A stretch of 64,000 nt of DNA from Acetobacteraceae bacterium (GTDB lineage Bacteria > Pseudomonadota > Alphaproteobacteria > Acetobacterales > Acetobacteraceae). The stretch is taken from positions 1-64,000 of the forward strand of contig CANBNK010000016.1 of the NCBI GenBank assembly GCA_947371015.1. The letters are read 5' to 3'. This document shows, piece by piece, positions 46,153 to 55,519 of this stretch. The notes beneath the pieces are model-generated. The model searched no databases. It was not told the origin of the DNA and was given only the letters and a program-made list of their open reading frames with translations. The position numbers and the translations under genes were made by a program. Positions within the stretch are counted from its first letter, which is position 1, and every line of letters starts with the position of its first letter.

Positions 46153-47324
46153 CTTCTGGGTTCCTCACGCAGCATGTCGTTGAACACTTGGTCGTTGTGC
46201 TGGCCCACGGCGGGGCCGGCCCAACGCACCATCGCTTCCGGCGCCACGCCGTCGAAGCGGAACGGCGCCGCCGGATGCAGCACCTCCCCGATCAACGGGT
46301 CCTGCACCGCCATCACCAGCTTGCGGGCCTGGAAGTGCGGGTCCGCCACGGCATCCGCCATGTCGTACAGGCGGGAGCATGGCACCTCCGCCTTCTCCAG
46401 TATCGCTTCAGCCTCGGCCGCCGGCAGGGTGCGGGTCCAGGCGGCAATCGCCGTGTCCAGCCCGGCCACGTTCTCGCAGCGGGCGATGTTGTTGACGTAG
46501 CGCGGGTCGTCGGCCAGTTCGGCCCGGCCGATCGCCGCCATCAACCGCTTGAAGATCAGGTCGCTGTTGCCGGCCACGCACAGCCACTTGCCGTCCGCGC
46601 ACAGATAGGTGTTGGTCGGCGCCGCGGTCGGGATCGCCGCGCCCGCGGGCTGCCGCACTTTCCCGAACAGCCCGTATTCCGGCAGCATTCCCTCCATCAG
46701 CGAGAACACGCTGCTGACCAGGTCCACGTCGATCACGCGGCCCTTCGCGTTGGCGTCGCCCTTCACGCCCCAGCAGGCGGCGGCCACCGCCAGCGCGGCG
46801 TACATGCCCGCCAGGTCGTCACTAATAGAGACGCCGCAGCGCGGCGGCGGGTGGTCGGTCACGCCGGGGTTGGCGGTCAGGTGGCGCAGCCCGCCCAGTG
46901 CCTCGCCGATGGCGCCAAAGGCCGGCTTGTCGCGATACGGCCCATCCTGGCCATAGCCACTGACCCGCGCGATCACCAGCCGCGGGTTGGCCACATGCAG
47001 CTCCGCCGGCCCCAGCTTGTAGCGCTCCAGCTGCCCAGGGCGAAAGTTCTCCACCAGCGCGTCGGAGCGTGCCGCCAGCGCCAGCAGTTTCGCGCGGCCA
47101 TCCGCGCTTTTCAGGTCCAGCGTCACCGAAAGCTTGTTGCGGCCATGCACGCTGAACCACACGGCGTTGCCATCCACCTGGCTGCCCCAGCCGCGCACCG
47201 GGTCGCCCTCCGGCGGCTCCACCTTCACCACCTCGGCGCCCAAATCCGCCAGCAGCCGCGTGGCAAACGGCGCGGCGATGTAGTGCCCCAGCTCGACAAT
47301 CCTCAGGCCCTTGAGCGGCAGCAT
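46149..47324 (-). CDS. CaiB/BaiF CoA-transferase family protein
   Basis: LPLKGLRIVELGHYIAAPFATRLLADLGAEVVKVEPPEGD. Confidence 0.94.
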   Translation of the reverse strand: MLPLKGLRIVELGHYIAAPFATRLLADLGAEVVKVEPPEGDPVRGWGSQVDGNAVWFSVHGRNKLSVTLDLKSADGRAKLLALAARSDALVENFRPGQLERYKLGPAELHVANPRLVIARVSGYGQDGPYRDKPAFGAIGEALGGLRHLTANPGVTDHPPPRCGVSISDDLAGMYAALAVAAACWGVKGDANAKGRVIDVDLVSSVFSLMEGMLPEYGLFGKVRQPAGAAIPTAAPTNTYLCADGKWLCVAGNSDLIFKRLMAAIGRAELADDPRYVNNIARCENVAGLDTAIAAWTRTLPAAEAEAILEKAEVPCSRLYDMADAVADPHFQARKLVMAVQDPLIGEVLHPAAPFRFDGVAPEAMVRWAGPAVGQHNDQVFNDMLREEPRR

Positions 47325-47520
47325 GAACCCCCTCCGACGCAACGCGAGGATGGGGATACCCGCCACGCGCCCCGGAGAAAAGCGGCGCCATGGAAACGAT
47401 CTATAAACTGTTCCGGATCAGTCTCAGTCCCGAGGCCAGATTTCCTCCGGTCTCGCGTCTCTCCCGAAAGTGCCGGCGCCCTGGCATCCCTCGCCAGTTC
47501 CTCCCGCCGGCACAACCTTG

Positions 47521-47556
47521 CGGGGCGGAGCCAGCTGGTTCCGCCCCGGCTTTTTT
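47521..47556 (+). terminator. intrinsic terminator in the atzG-like 5' leader (candidate attenuator)
   Basis: CGGGGCGGAGCCAGCTGGTTCCGCCCCG then GCTTTTTT, about 35 nt before the atzG-like ATG. Confidence 0.8.
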
Positions 47557-47590
47557 CGCGCCATGCTGTGCGGGAACCCGGGAGACACCC

Positions 47591-47821
47591 ATGAGCAACG
47601 CCGAAACCTTGGCCAAGGCCGCCGGCCTGGACCGTGCCTGGCGCGACCACCAGGCCGATGTCGAGGCCGCCATCGCCAGCGTCGCCAAGCTGCGCGCCGG
47701 CTTCCCGCGGACCACGGACGCCACGCGGGAACCGAGCCCCGCCTATCGTGCGGTCGGGCCGATTCAGCCCTACGGGCCAAGCGGCCCTACGGCCATCGGG
47801 CCGAAGGTGCTCGGCAAGTGA
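47591..47821 (+). CDS. AtzG-like (DUF4089) small protein
   Basis: short helical N-terminus (DVEAAIASVAKLRAGF) immediately before an AtzE-type amidase, GTGA overlap. Confidence 0.72.
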   Translation: MSNAETLAKAAGLDRAWRDHQADVEAAIASVAKLRAGFPRTTDATREPSPAYRAVGPIQPYGPSGPTAIGPKVLGK

Positions 47822-49203
47822 GCGCGCATAGCCTCTCGCTGGCCGAAGCCAGCGCGCTGATCGCGGCCAAGCGGCTCTCCCCGGTCGAGCTGCTGCAGGA
47901 CTGCTTCACCCGCATCGCCGCGGTCGAGCCGAAGCTCAACGCCTTCATCCGCCAACTGCCGGCCGAAGCCATGGCCCAGGCGCGCGAGGCCGAGGCCGAG
48001 ATCGCCTCCCACGGTCCGCGCAGCCCGATGCACGGTATTCCCGTGGGGCTGAAGGACATCATCGACCTGGCGGGCCACCCCACCACCTGCCACAGCAAGC
48101 ACCGGCTGGACCATGTCGCCGCCACCGACGCGGTGGTGACGAGCAAGCTGCGCGCCCAGGGCGCCGTGTTCCCCGGCAAGCTCAGCACGCATGAATTCGC
48201 CATCGGCGGCCCCTGCTTCGACCTGCCCTTTCCGCCCGCGCGCAACCCGTGGAACCCCGGCCACCACCCTGGCGGCTCATCGTCCGGCTCCGGCGCGGCG
48301 GTCGGCGGGCGGATGCTGCCGGCGGCGCTGGGCACCGATACCGGCGGCTCCATCCGCCACCCCGCCAGCCATTGCGGCATTGTCGGCATGAAGGCGACCT
48401 ATGGCCTGGTCTCCCGCCGCGGCGTCTTCCCGCTGGCCTTCACGCTGGACCATGTCGGCCCGATGACCCGCACGGTGCGCGACAACGCCATGCTGCTGAA
48501 CGCCATCGCCGGCTACGATGCCGGCGACCCCGGCAGCATGGCCACGCCGGCCGAGGACTATACCCGCGACCTGAACCGCGGCCTCAAGGGCCTGCGCATC
48601 GGCTTCGTCCGCCACTTCCATGAGCAGGACAGCGTCGCGTCGCCGGCCGTCATTGCCGCGCTGGAGGCCGCCGCGAAGCTGCTGGCCGCCGAGGGCGCCG
48701 AGGTCCGCGACATCACCCTGCCGAAGCTGGAGCAGTTCGGCAGCGTCAACCGCATCATCCTGCTCAGTGAGGCCGGTGCCATCCACGAGCATTGGCTGCG
48801 CGAGGCCCCCGGCGACTACGCCAATCTGACCCGCCGCCGCCTGCTGCCGGGCATGTTCGTCAGCGGGCCGGACTACGTGCAGGCGCAGCGCCAGCGCCGC
48901 GTGCTGGTCGCTGCCATCGACGCAGCCTTCCAGGACGTGGACCTGCTGCTCTGCGCTTCGTCCATGGAGGAAGCCTGCGCCATCGACGACCGGGCGGCGG
49001 TGGAGCTGACCTATCCGCGCCAGGCGCGCACGCCGTTCAACGTCTCCGGCCACCCCGCCGTCTCCGTGATGTGCGGGGTCAGCAATGGCCTGCCGCTGGG
49101 GATGCAGTTGGTGGGGCGCAACTTCGCGGAGGCCACGGTGTACCGCGCGGCGGCGGCCTATGAACGCGCGGCACCCTGGGCCGCCATGGCGCCGGGGCTG
49201 TGA
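47818..49203 (+). CDS. amidase signature (AtzE/GatA-like) family protein
   Basis: GIPVGLKDIIDLAG, GGSSSGSGAAVGG, GTDTGGSIRHPASHCGIVGMK. Confidence 0.94.
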   Translation: MSAHSLSLAEASALIAAKRLSPVELLQDCFTRIAAVEPKLNAFIRQLPAEAMAQAREAEAEIASHGPRSPMHGIPVGLKDIIDLAGHPTTCHSKHRLDHVAATDAVVTSKLRAQGAVFPGKLSTHEFAIGGPCFDLPFPPARNPWNPGHHPGGSSSGSGAAVGGRMLPAALGTDTGGSIRHPASHCGIVGMKATYGLVSRRGVFPLAFTLDHVGPMTRTVRDNAMLLNAIAGYDAGDPGSMATPAEDYTRDLNRGLKGLRIGFVRHFHEQDSVASPAVIAALEAAAKLLAAEGAEVRDITLPKLEQFGSVNRIILLSEAGAIHEHWLREAPGDYANLTRRRLLPGMFVSGPDYVQAQRQRRVLVAAIDAAFQDVDLLLCASSMEEACAIDDRAAVELTYPRQARTPFNVSGHPAVSVMCGVSNGLPLGMQLVGRNFAEATVYRAAAAYERAAPWAAMAPGL

Positions 49204-50264
49204 TGCCGCCCGATGACCGGAGGGCGCAGCCCGAAGGTCTGAATCGGTCGGCCCTGCCAACGCCCGATGACCGCAGGGCGCAGCCCGGAGGTCTGGATCG
49301 GTCGGCCCTGACCATCACCCGCCGCGCCCTAGCGGCGCTGCTCGCCACCCCGGCGGTGGCGCGCGCCCAGGAAGCCTTCCCCAATCGCCCGCTGCGCCTG
49401 GTGGTCGGCTTCCCGCCGGGCACCGCGGCCGACCTCACCGCGCGCCTCTCGGTGCCGATGCTCAGCGAGCGCCTCGGCCAGCCCATCATCATCGAGAACC
49501 GCCCTGGCGCCGGCAGCGGCATCGCCGCCGAGGCCGTGACGCGCGCGGCGCCGGATGGCTACACCCTGCTGCTGGCCAGCGCCGCCAACGTCATCGGCCA
49601 GCTGATGCAGCCCAACGCCACCTACGACATGAAGCGCGACTTCGCGCCCATCGCCACGCTGACGGATTTGCCGAACATCCTGGTCGCCCACCCCACCCTC
49701 GGCGTGCGCAGCGTGCGGGAGCTGATCGCCCACGCCCGCGCACGGCCGCACCAGGTGTTCTACGGCTCGTCGGGCATCGCCACCGCGCCGCATCTGTCGG
49801 GGGAGCTGTTCAACCAGATGGCCGGCGTCCGCATGGTCCACGTGCCCTATGCCGGCAGCGGCCAGGCCATGACGGACCTGCTGGAAGGCCGGGTGCAGGT
49901 GATGTTCTCGCCCGCCCCCACGGCGCGGGCGCATATCGAAAGCGGCAAGCTGCTGGCGCTGGCCACCTCCGGCGCCGAGCGCACCCAGCTTGCCGCCGGC
50001 CTGCCCACGGTGGCGGAAAGCGGCCTGCCGGGCTTCGATACCTCGATCTGGTTCGGGCTGATGGCGCCCGCCGCTACCCCGGCGCCCGTCCTGCGCCGCC
50101 TGGCCGAGGCCACCGCCGCCGTCACCGCCGCGCCGGCCATCCAGGCCCGCTTCCGCGAACAGGGCATGGACCCGCTGCCCAAGGGGCCAGAGGCCTTCGC
50201 CGCCCTGGTCGCCGCCGAACTCACCAAATGGGCCGCGGTTGTCGCCGCGGCGGGAGCACGCTGA
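49203..50264 (+). CDS. TctC/Bug family substrate-binding protein with repeat-derived N-terminal extension
   Basis: LRLVVGFPPGTAADLTARLS, IENRPGAGSG; TGATG overlap with the amidase. Confidence 0.9.
   Translation: MPPDDRRAQPEGLNRSALPTPDDRRAQPGGLDRSALTITRRALAALLATPAVARAQEAFPNRPLRLVVGFPPGTAADLTARLSVPMLSERLGQPIIIENRPGAGSGIAAEAVTRAAPDGYTLLLASAANVIGQLMQPNATYDMKRDFAPIATLTDLPNILVAHPTLGVRSVRELIAHARARPHQVFYGSSGIATAPHLSGELFNQMAGVRMVHVPYAGSGQAMTDLLEGRVQVMFSPAPTARAHIESGKLLALATSGAERTQLAAGLPTVAESGLPGFDTSIWFGLMAPAATPAPVLRRLAEATAAVTAAPAIQARFREQGMDPLPKGPEAFAALVAAELTKWAAVVAAAGAR
49209..49316. repeat. 54-bp tandem duplication (2 units) of a Type C-like palindrome inside the Bug gene 5' end
   Basis: encodes PDDRRAQPEGLNRSALPT / PDDRRAQPGGLDRSALTI. 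Confidence 0.9.
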
Positions 50265-50791
50265 TGGCCAAGCTACGCCTGGTGGAATGCCGCCGCTTCT
50301 TCCGCGCCGTGATCGAGAAGGCCGAGGAGATGCAGGTCCCGGTTTCCGTGGCCATCGTCGGCCCGGAAGGCCACCTGATCGCGCTGGAACGCATGGACGA
50401 GGCCGGCTGGATCACGCCGGAGACCGCCGCCGCCAAGGCCTTCACCATGGCCGCCTTCCGCAGCATGAGCCCGCGCTTCTCGGATGGCCTGGTGACCCAG
50501 CACTGGCTGCGCGAGCGCAACCCGCAACTGGCGATCAACGCCGCCGTCTTCACCGGTGGCAAGATTTTCATCAGCGGCGGCGCTGCGCCGATCTTCCGCG
50601 GGCAGGAAATGGTCGGCGCCTACGGCATCTCCGGCGGCACCTCGGACCAGGACGAGGTCATGGGCCAATACGCGCGGGACAAGCTGAAATGGCTGCACGC
50701 CCCGGCCAAGGACGAAACGCCGCCGGAGGTGAAGGCGCATATCAACGCGATCTACGACAAGATCGGTATGGACAAGAAGAAGAACCTGTAG
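50264..50791 (+). CDS. GlcG/HbpS family heme-binding-like protein
   Basis: VPVSVAIVGPEGHLIALERMD, GAYGISGGTSDQDE. Confidence 0.88.
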   Translation: MAKLRLVECRRFFRAVIEKAEEMQVPVSVAIVGPEGHLIALERMDEAGWITPETAAAKAFTMAAFRSMSPRFSDGLVTQHWLRERNPQLAINAAVFTGGKIFISGGAAPIFRGQEMVGAYGISGGTSDQDEVMGQYARDKLKWLHAPAKDETPPEVKAHINAIYDKIGMDKKKNL

Positions 50792-50962
50792 CCCGCGTCG
50801 CTCCCCTCCGTCATGGCCGGGCTTGTCCCGGCCATCCACGCCGGGCCGCTGGCCGCGCGCCACGACGCCACCTTGGCTACCGGCTTCAGCCGGCCCCCTG
50901 CTCGCCGGCCTGAGCCAACCACCTTGGCAACCGGCATCCCGCCGCTACCCCGGTCGCCGGCC

Positions 50963-52072
50963 TCACCCCGCCACCGTATCCGCCATCCGTGCCCCGCGCC
51001 GGCCCATCGGCTGGTCCCCCGGCGCGGTGGTGTCGCGCGCGGTCTGGTGTTCCAGTTCCGCGTCCAGCTCCGCCCCCACCAGCACCACGGTGGAGGACAG
51101 CCAGATCCAGGTCATGAAGCCGATGACCGCGCCCAGCGAGCCATAGGTGGCGTTGTAGGTGCCGAACTGGGTCACGTAGAAGCTGAACGCGGCCGACATC
51201 ACCACCCACAGCACCGAGGCGATGGCCCCGCCCCAGGTCACCCAGCGCCATTTGGCCTGCCGCCGGTCGGGGCCGAAGCGGTACATGCAGGCCAGGAACA
51301 CCGTCATGGTCAGCAGCAGCAGCGGCCAGCGCGTCAGCCGCAGCAGCAGGTCGGCCTCGGCGCCGATGCCGATGATGGCCAGCGCCACGGGCAGCGCCAC
51401 CACGGCGCCGATGGCCAGCAGCACGAAGACCAGCGACGCGAAGGTGAAGCCCAGCGTCTCCGCCGTCAGCCGCAGGAAGCTCCGGGTCTCGCGTTCCTCG
51501 AACACCACGTTCAGCGCGTCGAACAGCGCCTTGATCGCCTGGTTGGCCGACCACAGCGACGTCGCCAGGCTCAGCGCCAGGCTGAAGCCCAGCGTGCCCG
51601 GGCCTTTTTCCGCGATGCGCTGCACCTGGTCCTTCAGCACATCCATGCCGCCGCCGGGCACCAGCCCATCCAGGATGGCGAAGTGCCGCCAGATCGTCAC
51701 CGGGTCGGCGAACAGCCCGTACAGGGAAACCAGCGCGGCGATGCCCGGGAACAGCGCCAGCAGGGTGAAGAAGGTCACCCCCGCGGCCTCGGTCAGCACC
51801 CGGTCCGCATCGGCCTGCTGCACGGTGCGCTTCAGCACCTGCCACCAGCCGCGCGCGGGGATCTCGGTGGGGCCGGCGGCGTCCCGCCCCAGCGCGTTGC
51901 GGGACTGGCGCCGCCCCGGGCGCAGCGGCTCCTGGGGCGCCGTCTCGCGGCGCTGCCGCTCCTGGCGTTGTTCCACCGGCATCAGGTCCGGCTTGCCGTG
52001 CTGGAAAGCCGCGGCCAGCAGGCCGGCAGCGCCGATGGCGGCGACGAGGACGGGGCTTGGCTTGTCGGGCAT
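50963..52072 (-). CDS. YihY/BrkB family membrane protein
   Basis: AAGVTFFTLLALFPGIAALVSLYGLF; multi-TM. Confidence 0.9.
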   Translation of the reverse strand: MPDKPSPVLVAAIGAAGLLAAAFQHGKPDLMPVEQRQERQRRETAPQEPLRPGRRQSRNALGRDAAGPTEIPARGWWQVLKRTVQQADADRVLTEAAGVTFFTLLALFPGIAALVSLYGLFADPVTIWRHFAILDGLVPGGGMDVLKDQVQRIAEKGPGTLGFSLALSLATSLWSANQAIKALFDALNVVFEERETRSFLRLTAETLGFTFASLVFVLLAIGAVVALPVALAIIGIGAEADLLLRLTRWPLLLLTMTVFLACMYRFGPDRRQAKWRWVTWGGAIASVLWVVMSAAFSFYVTQFGTYNATYGSLGAVIGFMTWIWLSSTVVLVGAELDAELEHQTARDTTAPGDQPMGRRGARMADTVAG

Positions 52073-52189
52073 GCGCTGTCTCCGCCGTCGCGACAGGCGG
52101 CGCGGCTCTCTGCCCCGGCAACGCCTGAACCGGCGCTCAGGTTTTCTCCGACCGTCGCCGCAAGCGCCGGCGGCCTGCGGCACCCGCCC

Positions 52190-54025
52190 CTATTGCTGCC
52201 GAGCCACCGCCTGCACCGCGCGCTGCCAGGCTTCCCACGCCGCATCCGCCGTGGTGCCGGCGCGCTCGGCCTCCTGGCTGGCGCGGTTGAGTGCCTGGCG
52301 CGCCGCTTCCTTCGCGGCACCGCTGCGGTCATCCGCCGCCGCCCGCGCCCGCGCCAGGGCGGCATCCGCCACCGCATAACCCCGGATGGCACCGCGCGCT
52401 GCGTCCAGCAGGTCGCGCGCCTGCTGCAGCGCCGGCACCAGCGCGGCCAGCTTGTCGCGCCCCGGCGCCTCGGCCGGCAGCCGCGCCAGGATGGTCGCCA
52501 GCGTCTCCAACGTGCCCGGCCCGCCCGGCAGCCGGCGCAGGCTCTGCTCCAGGTCCACCTCCCGCCAGCGCAGCAGTTGCGGGTCGCCCAGCCCGGCATC
52601 CCATAGCGGCAGCTCGGCCTCCCCCTGGCGTTCCCAGGCGAAGCGCAGGGTGGCCGGGGTGCCGTCCAGCATCGCCTCGGTCCGCAGGCCGAAGTCGCCC
52701 TCGGCCGCCACGGTGAAGCGCGGCGCCATGCCGGCGCGGCGCGGCAGGTCCAGCACCAGCCGGCCCTTGGCGCCATGCGGGTCCACCGCCAGTGCGCTCT
52801 CCTCTCGCCGCAGCGTCGCCACCACCACCACGCCGGGGCGCAGGCGCACGCCCACCGGGGTTTCGCTGCTGCTGCCGGCGCTGCTCAACGCCACGTCGCG
52901 GTCACGGGCGAAGGCGACCAGCCGCTGCTCGCCCGGGGCCACCGCGCGCAGCTCGGCATCACCGAGGAAGGCGCCGGCCTCGGCGCCACCCGCTGCTCCT
53001 CCCCCTGGCCCGCCGCCGCCATAGACGGTGGCCAGCCCGTCCGGCAGTACCGTCGCGCCGGCATTGCGCAGCCGCACCGCGTTCAGCGGGTTTCGTGCGC
53101 CCAGGTCCTGCACCCACCACACCCGCTCGGCCGGCAGCGCGGCGTCGAAGAAGGGCAGGTTGGCGGTCTCCCCGGTGCGGATGGACACCGGCACCGGCAG
53201 CGTGAACGCCACCCGCCCGGCCGAGCTTGCCGCCACCGTCGGCGGCACCGCCGCGATCTGCTGCTGGAAACGCTCGGCCACCGCCAACGCCCCTGGCCCT
53301 GGCCCCGCCCCCGCCCCCGCCCCCGCCCCCGCCGGCGCCGCGCGCATCATCGGCGCCATCGCCGGCGCCGGCGCGGCCATGGCCAGCATCGGCGCCGAGG
53401 GCGGCGGCGGCGGCCGCCCGCCGGTATCGGCCTGCACCATCACCCGCTCGGCCACGCGCACCGGCAGCTCCGGCCGCTCCACCCGAATGGGCGCATACAG
53501 CGGCTGGTGGAAGGCGGCGGGGTTGCCGGAGACCAGCGACAGCCGCACCTCCTCCCCCGCCGTCAGCACCACGCTGCGCAGGCCGGTTTCGGTCAGCACC
53601 GTCAGGCGCAGCCCGGCCGTGATCTCCTCGGCCTCCGCCAGCCGGCCCTGGGCGTTGCCGGCCTGCACCAAGTGGCCGCGCAGCGCCCGCAGCAGCGCCA
53701 CGCGCGTCTCGAAATCGTCGGGGCGCACGGGCAGGCCGCGGAATGCCTCGGCCTCCAGGTCCTGCGCCGGCAGCCGCAGCCCTTCCAGCGTGCCGGCGGC
53801 ATCCCGCACCAGCAGGGACTTCAGCACGTCGTCCACATCCTCGGTGGGGGCGCGGAAGGTCACGCTCTCCCCGGGGTCCAGCGGGCCGCCGCGTTCCAAC
53901 TGCATCAGCCCGGCATTGGACAGGGTGACGCTGCGCACCGGCAATTCCGCTGCCAGGGCAGAGCCCAGGGCGGGCCCCATGGCAGGCAAGGCCAGCACCA
54001 GGCAAAATGGCACCACGCGACGCAT
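52190..54025 (-). CDS. DUF4139 domain-containing protein
   Basis: signal peptide, SVTLSNAGLMQLERGG, conserved C-terminal WERQGEAELPLWDAG. Confidence 0.8.
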   Translation of the reverse strand: MRRVVPFCLVLALPAMGPALGSALAAELPVRSVTLSNAGLMQLERGGPLDPGESVTFRAPTEDVDDVLKSLLVRDAAGTLEGLRLPAQDLEAEAFRGLPVRPDDFETRVALLRALRGHLVQAGNAQGRLAEAEEITAGLRLTVLTETGLRSVVLTAGEEVRLSLVSGNPAAFHQPLYAPIRVERPELPVRVAERVMVQADTGGRPPPPPSAPMLAMAAPAPAMAPMMRAAPAGAGAGAGAGPGPGALAVAERFQQQIAAVPPTVAASSAGRVAFTLPVPVSIRTGETANLPFFDAALPAERVWWVQDLGARNPLNAVRLRNAGATVLPDGLATVYGGGGPGGGAAGGAEAGAFLGDAELRAVAPGEQRLVAFARDRDVALSSAGSSSETPVGVRLRPGVVVVATLRREESALAVDPHGAKGRLVLDLPRRAGMAPRFTVAAEGDFGLRTEAMLDGTPATLRFAWERQGEAELPLWDAGLGDPQLLRWREVDLEQSLRRLPGGPGTLETLATILARLPAEAPGRDKLAALVPALQQARDLLDAARGAIRGYAVADAALARARAAADDRSGAAKEAARQALNRASQEAERAGTTADAAWEAWQRAVQAVARQQ

Positions 54026-54041
54026 GCTATCCTCCGATGCC

Positions 54042-54199
54042 ACTGATTCACCGCCCGCGGCGATTCCGCCTTGGCCGATCAGGCGCTGGTTGGGCGACTG
54101 ATTCACGGCCCACGGCGATTCCGCCTTGGCCGATCAGGCGCTGGTTGAGCGACTGATTCACCGCCCACGGCGATTCCGCCTTGGCCTATCAGGCGCTAA
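54042..54199. repeat. tandem array of three 55-bp Type A palindromic repeats
   Basis: units begin at 54042, 54097, 54152: ACTGATTCAC(C/G)GCCC(G/A)CGGCGATTCCGCCTTGGCC(G/T)ATCAGGCGCT. Confidence 0.95.
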
Positions 54200-54242
54200 G
54201 CCTCCACTGTAGCAACTGCGATACGGCAAAACGGGGGCGGCG

Positions 54243-54689
54243 TTGGTGGCGTACTGGCTGGTGAAAAGCGAACCCGACGCATTCTCATGGGATCAGCAGG
54301 TGGCCAACGGCGTGGAGCCCTGGACCGGCGTGCGCAACGCCATGGCGGCCAACAACCTGAAGGCGATGAAGCAAGGCGACCTAGTCTTCTTCTACCATTC
54401 CAACATCGGCAAGGAGATCGTCGGCGTGGTGCAGGTGGCGCGCGAAGCCTACCCGGACCCGAGCGACGACACCGGCCGCTGGGTCTGCACCGACATGCAG
54501 GCGGTCGGCCCGGTGCCGAAGAAGGTCACCCTCGCCGAGGTCAAGGCCACGCCCGAGTTGGCCGATCTCGCCCTGGTGCGGATGTCGCGCCTTTCCGTGA
54601 TGCCGGTTTCCGCTGAACACTGGGCCATCCTCTGCCGGATGAGCGGCTTCAAGCCGCCCCGAAAGCGGAAACAGACCCATGCAGCTTGA
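54243..54689 (+). CDS. EVE domain-containing protein
   Basis: AYWLVKSEPDAFSWDQQ, GVRNAMAANNLKAMKQGDLVFFYHSN. Confidence 0.95.
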   Translation: MVAYWLVKSEPDAFSWDQQVANGVEPWTGVRNAMAANNLKAMKQGDLVFFYHSNIGKEIVGVVQVAREAYPDPSDDTGRWVCTDMQAVGPVPKKVTLAEVKATPELADLALVRMSRLSVMPVSAEHWAILCRMSGFKPPRKRKQTHAA

Positions 54690-55170
54690 AGGTTCCTGCC
54701 ACTGCCGCGCGGTGACGTTCCGCGTGCGCTCCACCACGCCGGTGCCCTACCAGCGCTGCTATTGCAGCATCTGCCGCAAGACCCAGGGCGGCGGCGGCTG
54801 GGCGGTGAACCTCGGCGCCGACAGCGCCACGCTGAAGGTCACCGGCCGCAAGCACATCCGCATCTACCACGCCAAGCTGCGGGAGGCCGGGGAACGCGCC
54901 CATCGCAGCCCGGGCGAGCGCCATTTCTGCGGCGAATGCGGCAGCGCGCTGTGGCTGTACGATGCCCGCTGGCCGGAGTTGGTCCACCCCTTCGCCAGCG
55001 CCATCGACACGGAGCTGCCCACGCCGCCGCGCCATACCCACCTGATGCTGGCCTACAAGGCGCCCTGGGTGGAGGTGAACGCGGTGCGCGGCGACCGCCA
55101 CCACCAGGAATACCCCGAAGAAAGCATTGCCGAATGGCACGAACGCCTGGGCCTGACCGATGACGACTGA
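54679..55170 (+). CDS. GFA family protein
   Basis: LEGSCHCRAVTFRV, CYCSICRKTQGG, FCGECGSALW. Confidence 0.92.
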   Translation: MQLEGSCHCRAVTFRVRSTTPVPYQRCYCSICRKTQGGGGWAVNLGADSATLKVTGRKHIRIYHAKLREAGERAHRSPGERHFCGECGSALWLYDARWPELVHPFASAIDTELPTPPRHTHLMLAYKAPWVEVNAVRGDRHHQEYPEESIAEWHERLGLTDDD

Positions 55171-55519
55171 GACCGCCGACCTGCGCGTGCTGTGCCGGGT
55201 GGACGACATCCCCGACCCCGGCGCGCGCGGTTTTCCCAGTGCCCCCGGCGGCTTCTACGGCCTGTTCGCGGTGAAGAAGGCCGGCGTGCTGCGCGTGTAC
55301 GTCAACAGCTGCCCGCATATCGGCGTGCCGCTGGAGCCGCTGCCGGACCGCTTCCTGGATACGCGCAAGGCCTTCATCGTCTGCTCGGCGCATGGCGCGC
55401 GCTTCAAGGTGGAGGACGGGCACTGCGTGACCGGGCCCTGCCTGGGGCAGAGCCTGGAGATGGTGCCGCACGAGGTGCGCGACGGGGTGCTGCTGGTGGC
55501 GCGGGACGCGGGGAAGTAG
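55160..55519 (+). CDS. Rieske [2Fe-2S] domain protein
   Basis: CPHIGVPLEPLPDRF...CSAHGARFKVEDG (CxH/CxxH). Confidence 0.92.
   Translation: MTTETADLRVLCRVDDIPDPGARGFPSAPGGFYGLFAVKKAGVLRVYVNSCPHIGVPLEPLPDRFLDTRKAFIVCSAHGARFKVEDGHCVTGPCLGQSLEMVPHEVRDGVLLVARDAGK

Noticed and set aside
52190-54106. Longer DUF4139 ORF starting in the 55-bp array
   Set aside because: The signal peptide (MRRVVPFCLVLALPAMGPALGSALAA) starts at 54025; the upstream 27 codons are repeat sequence with a non-ATG start.
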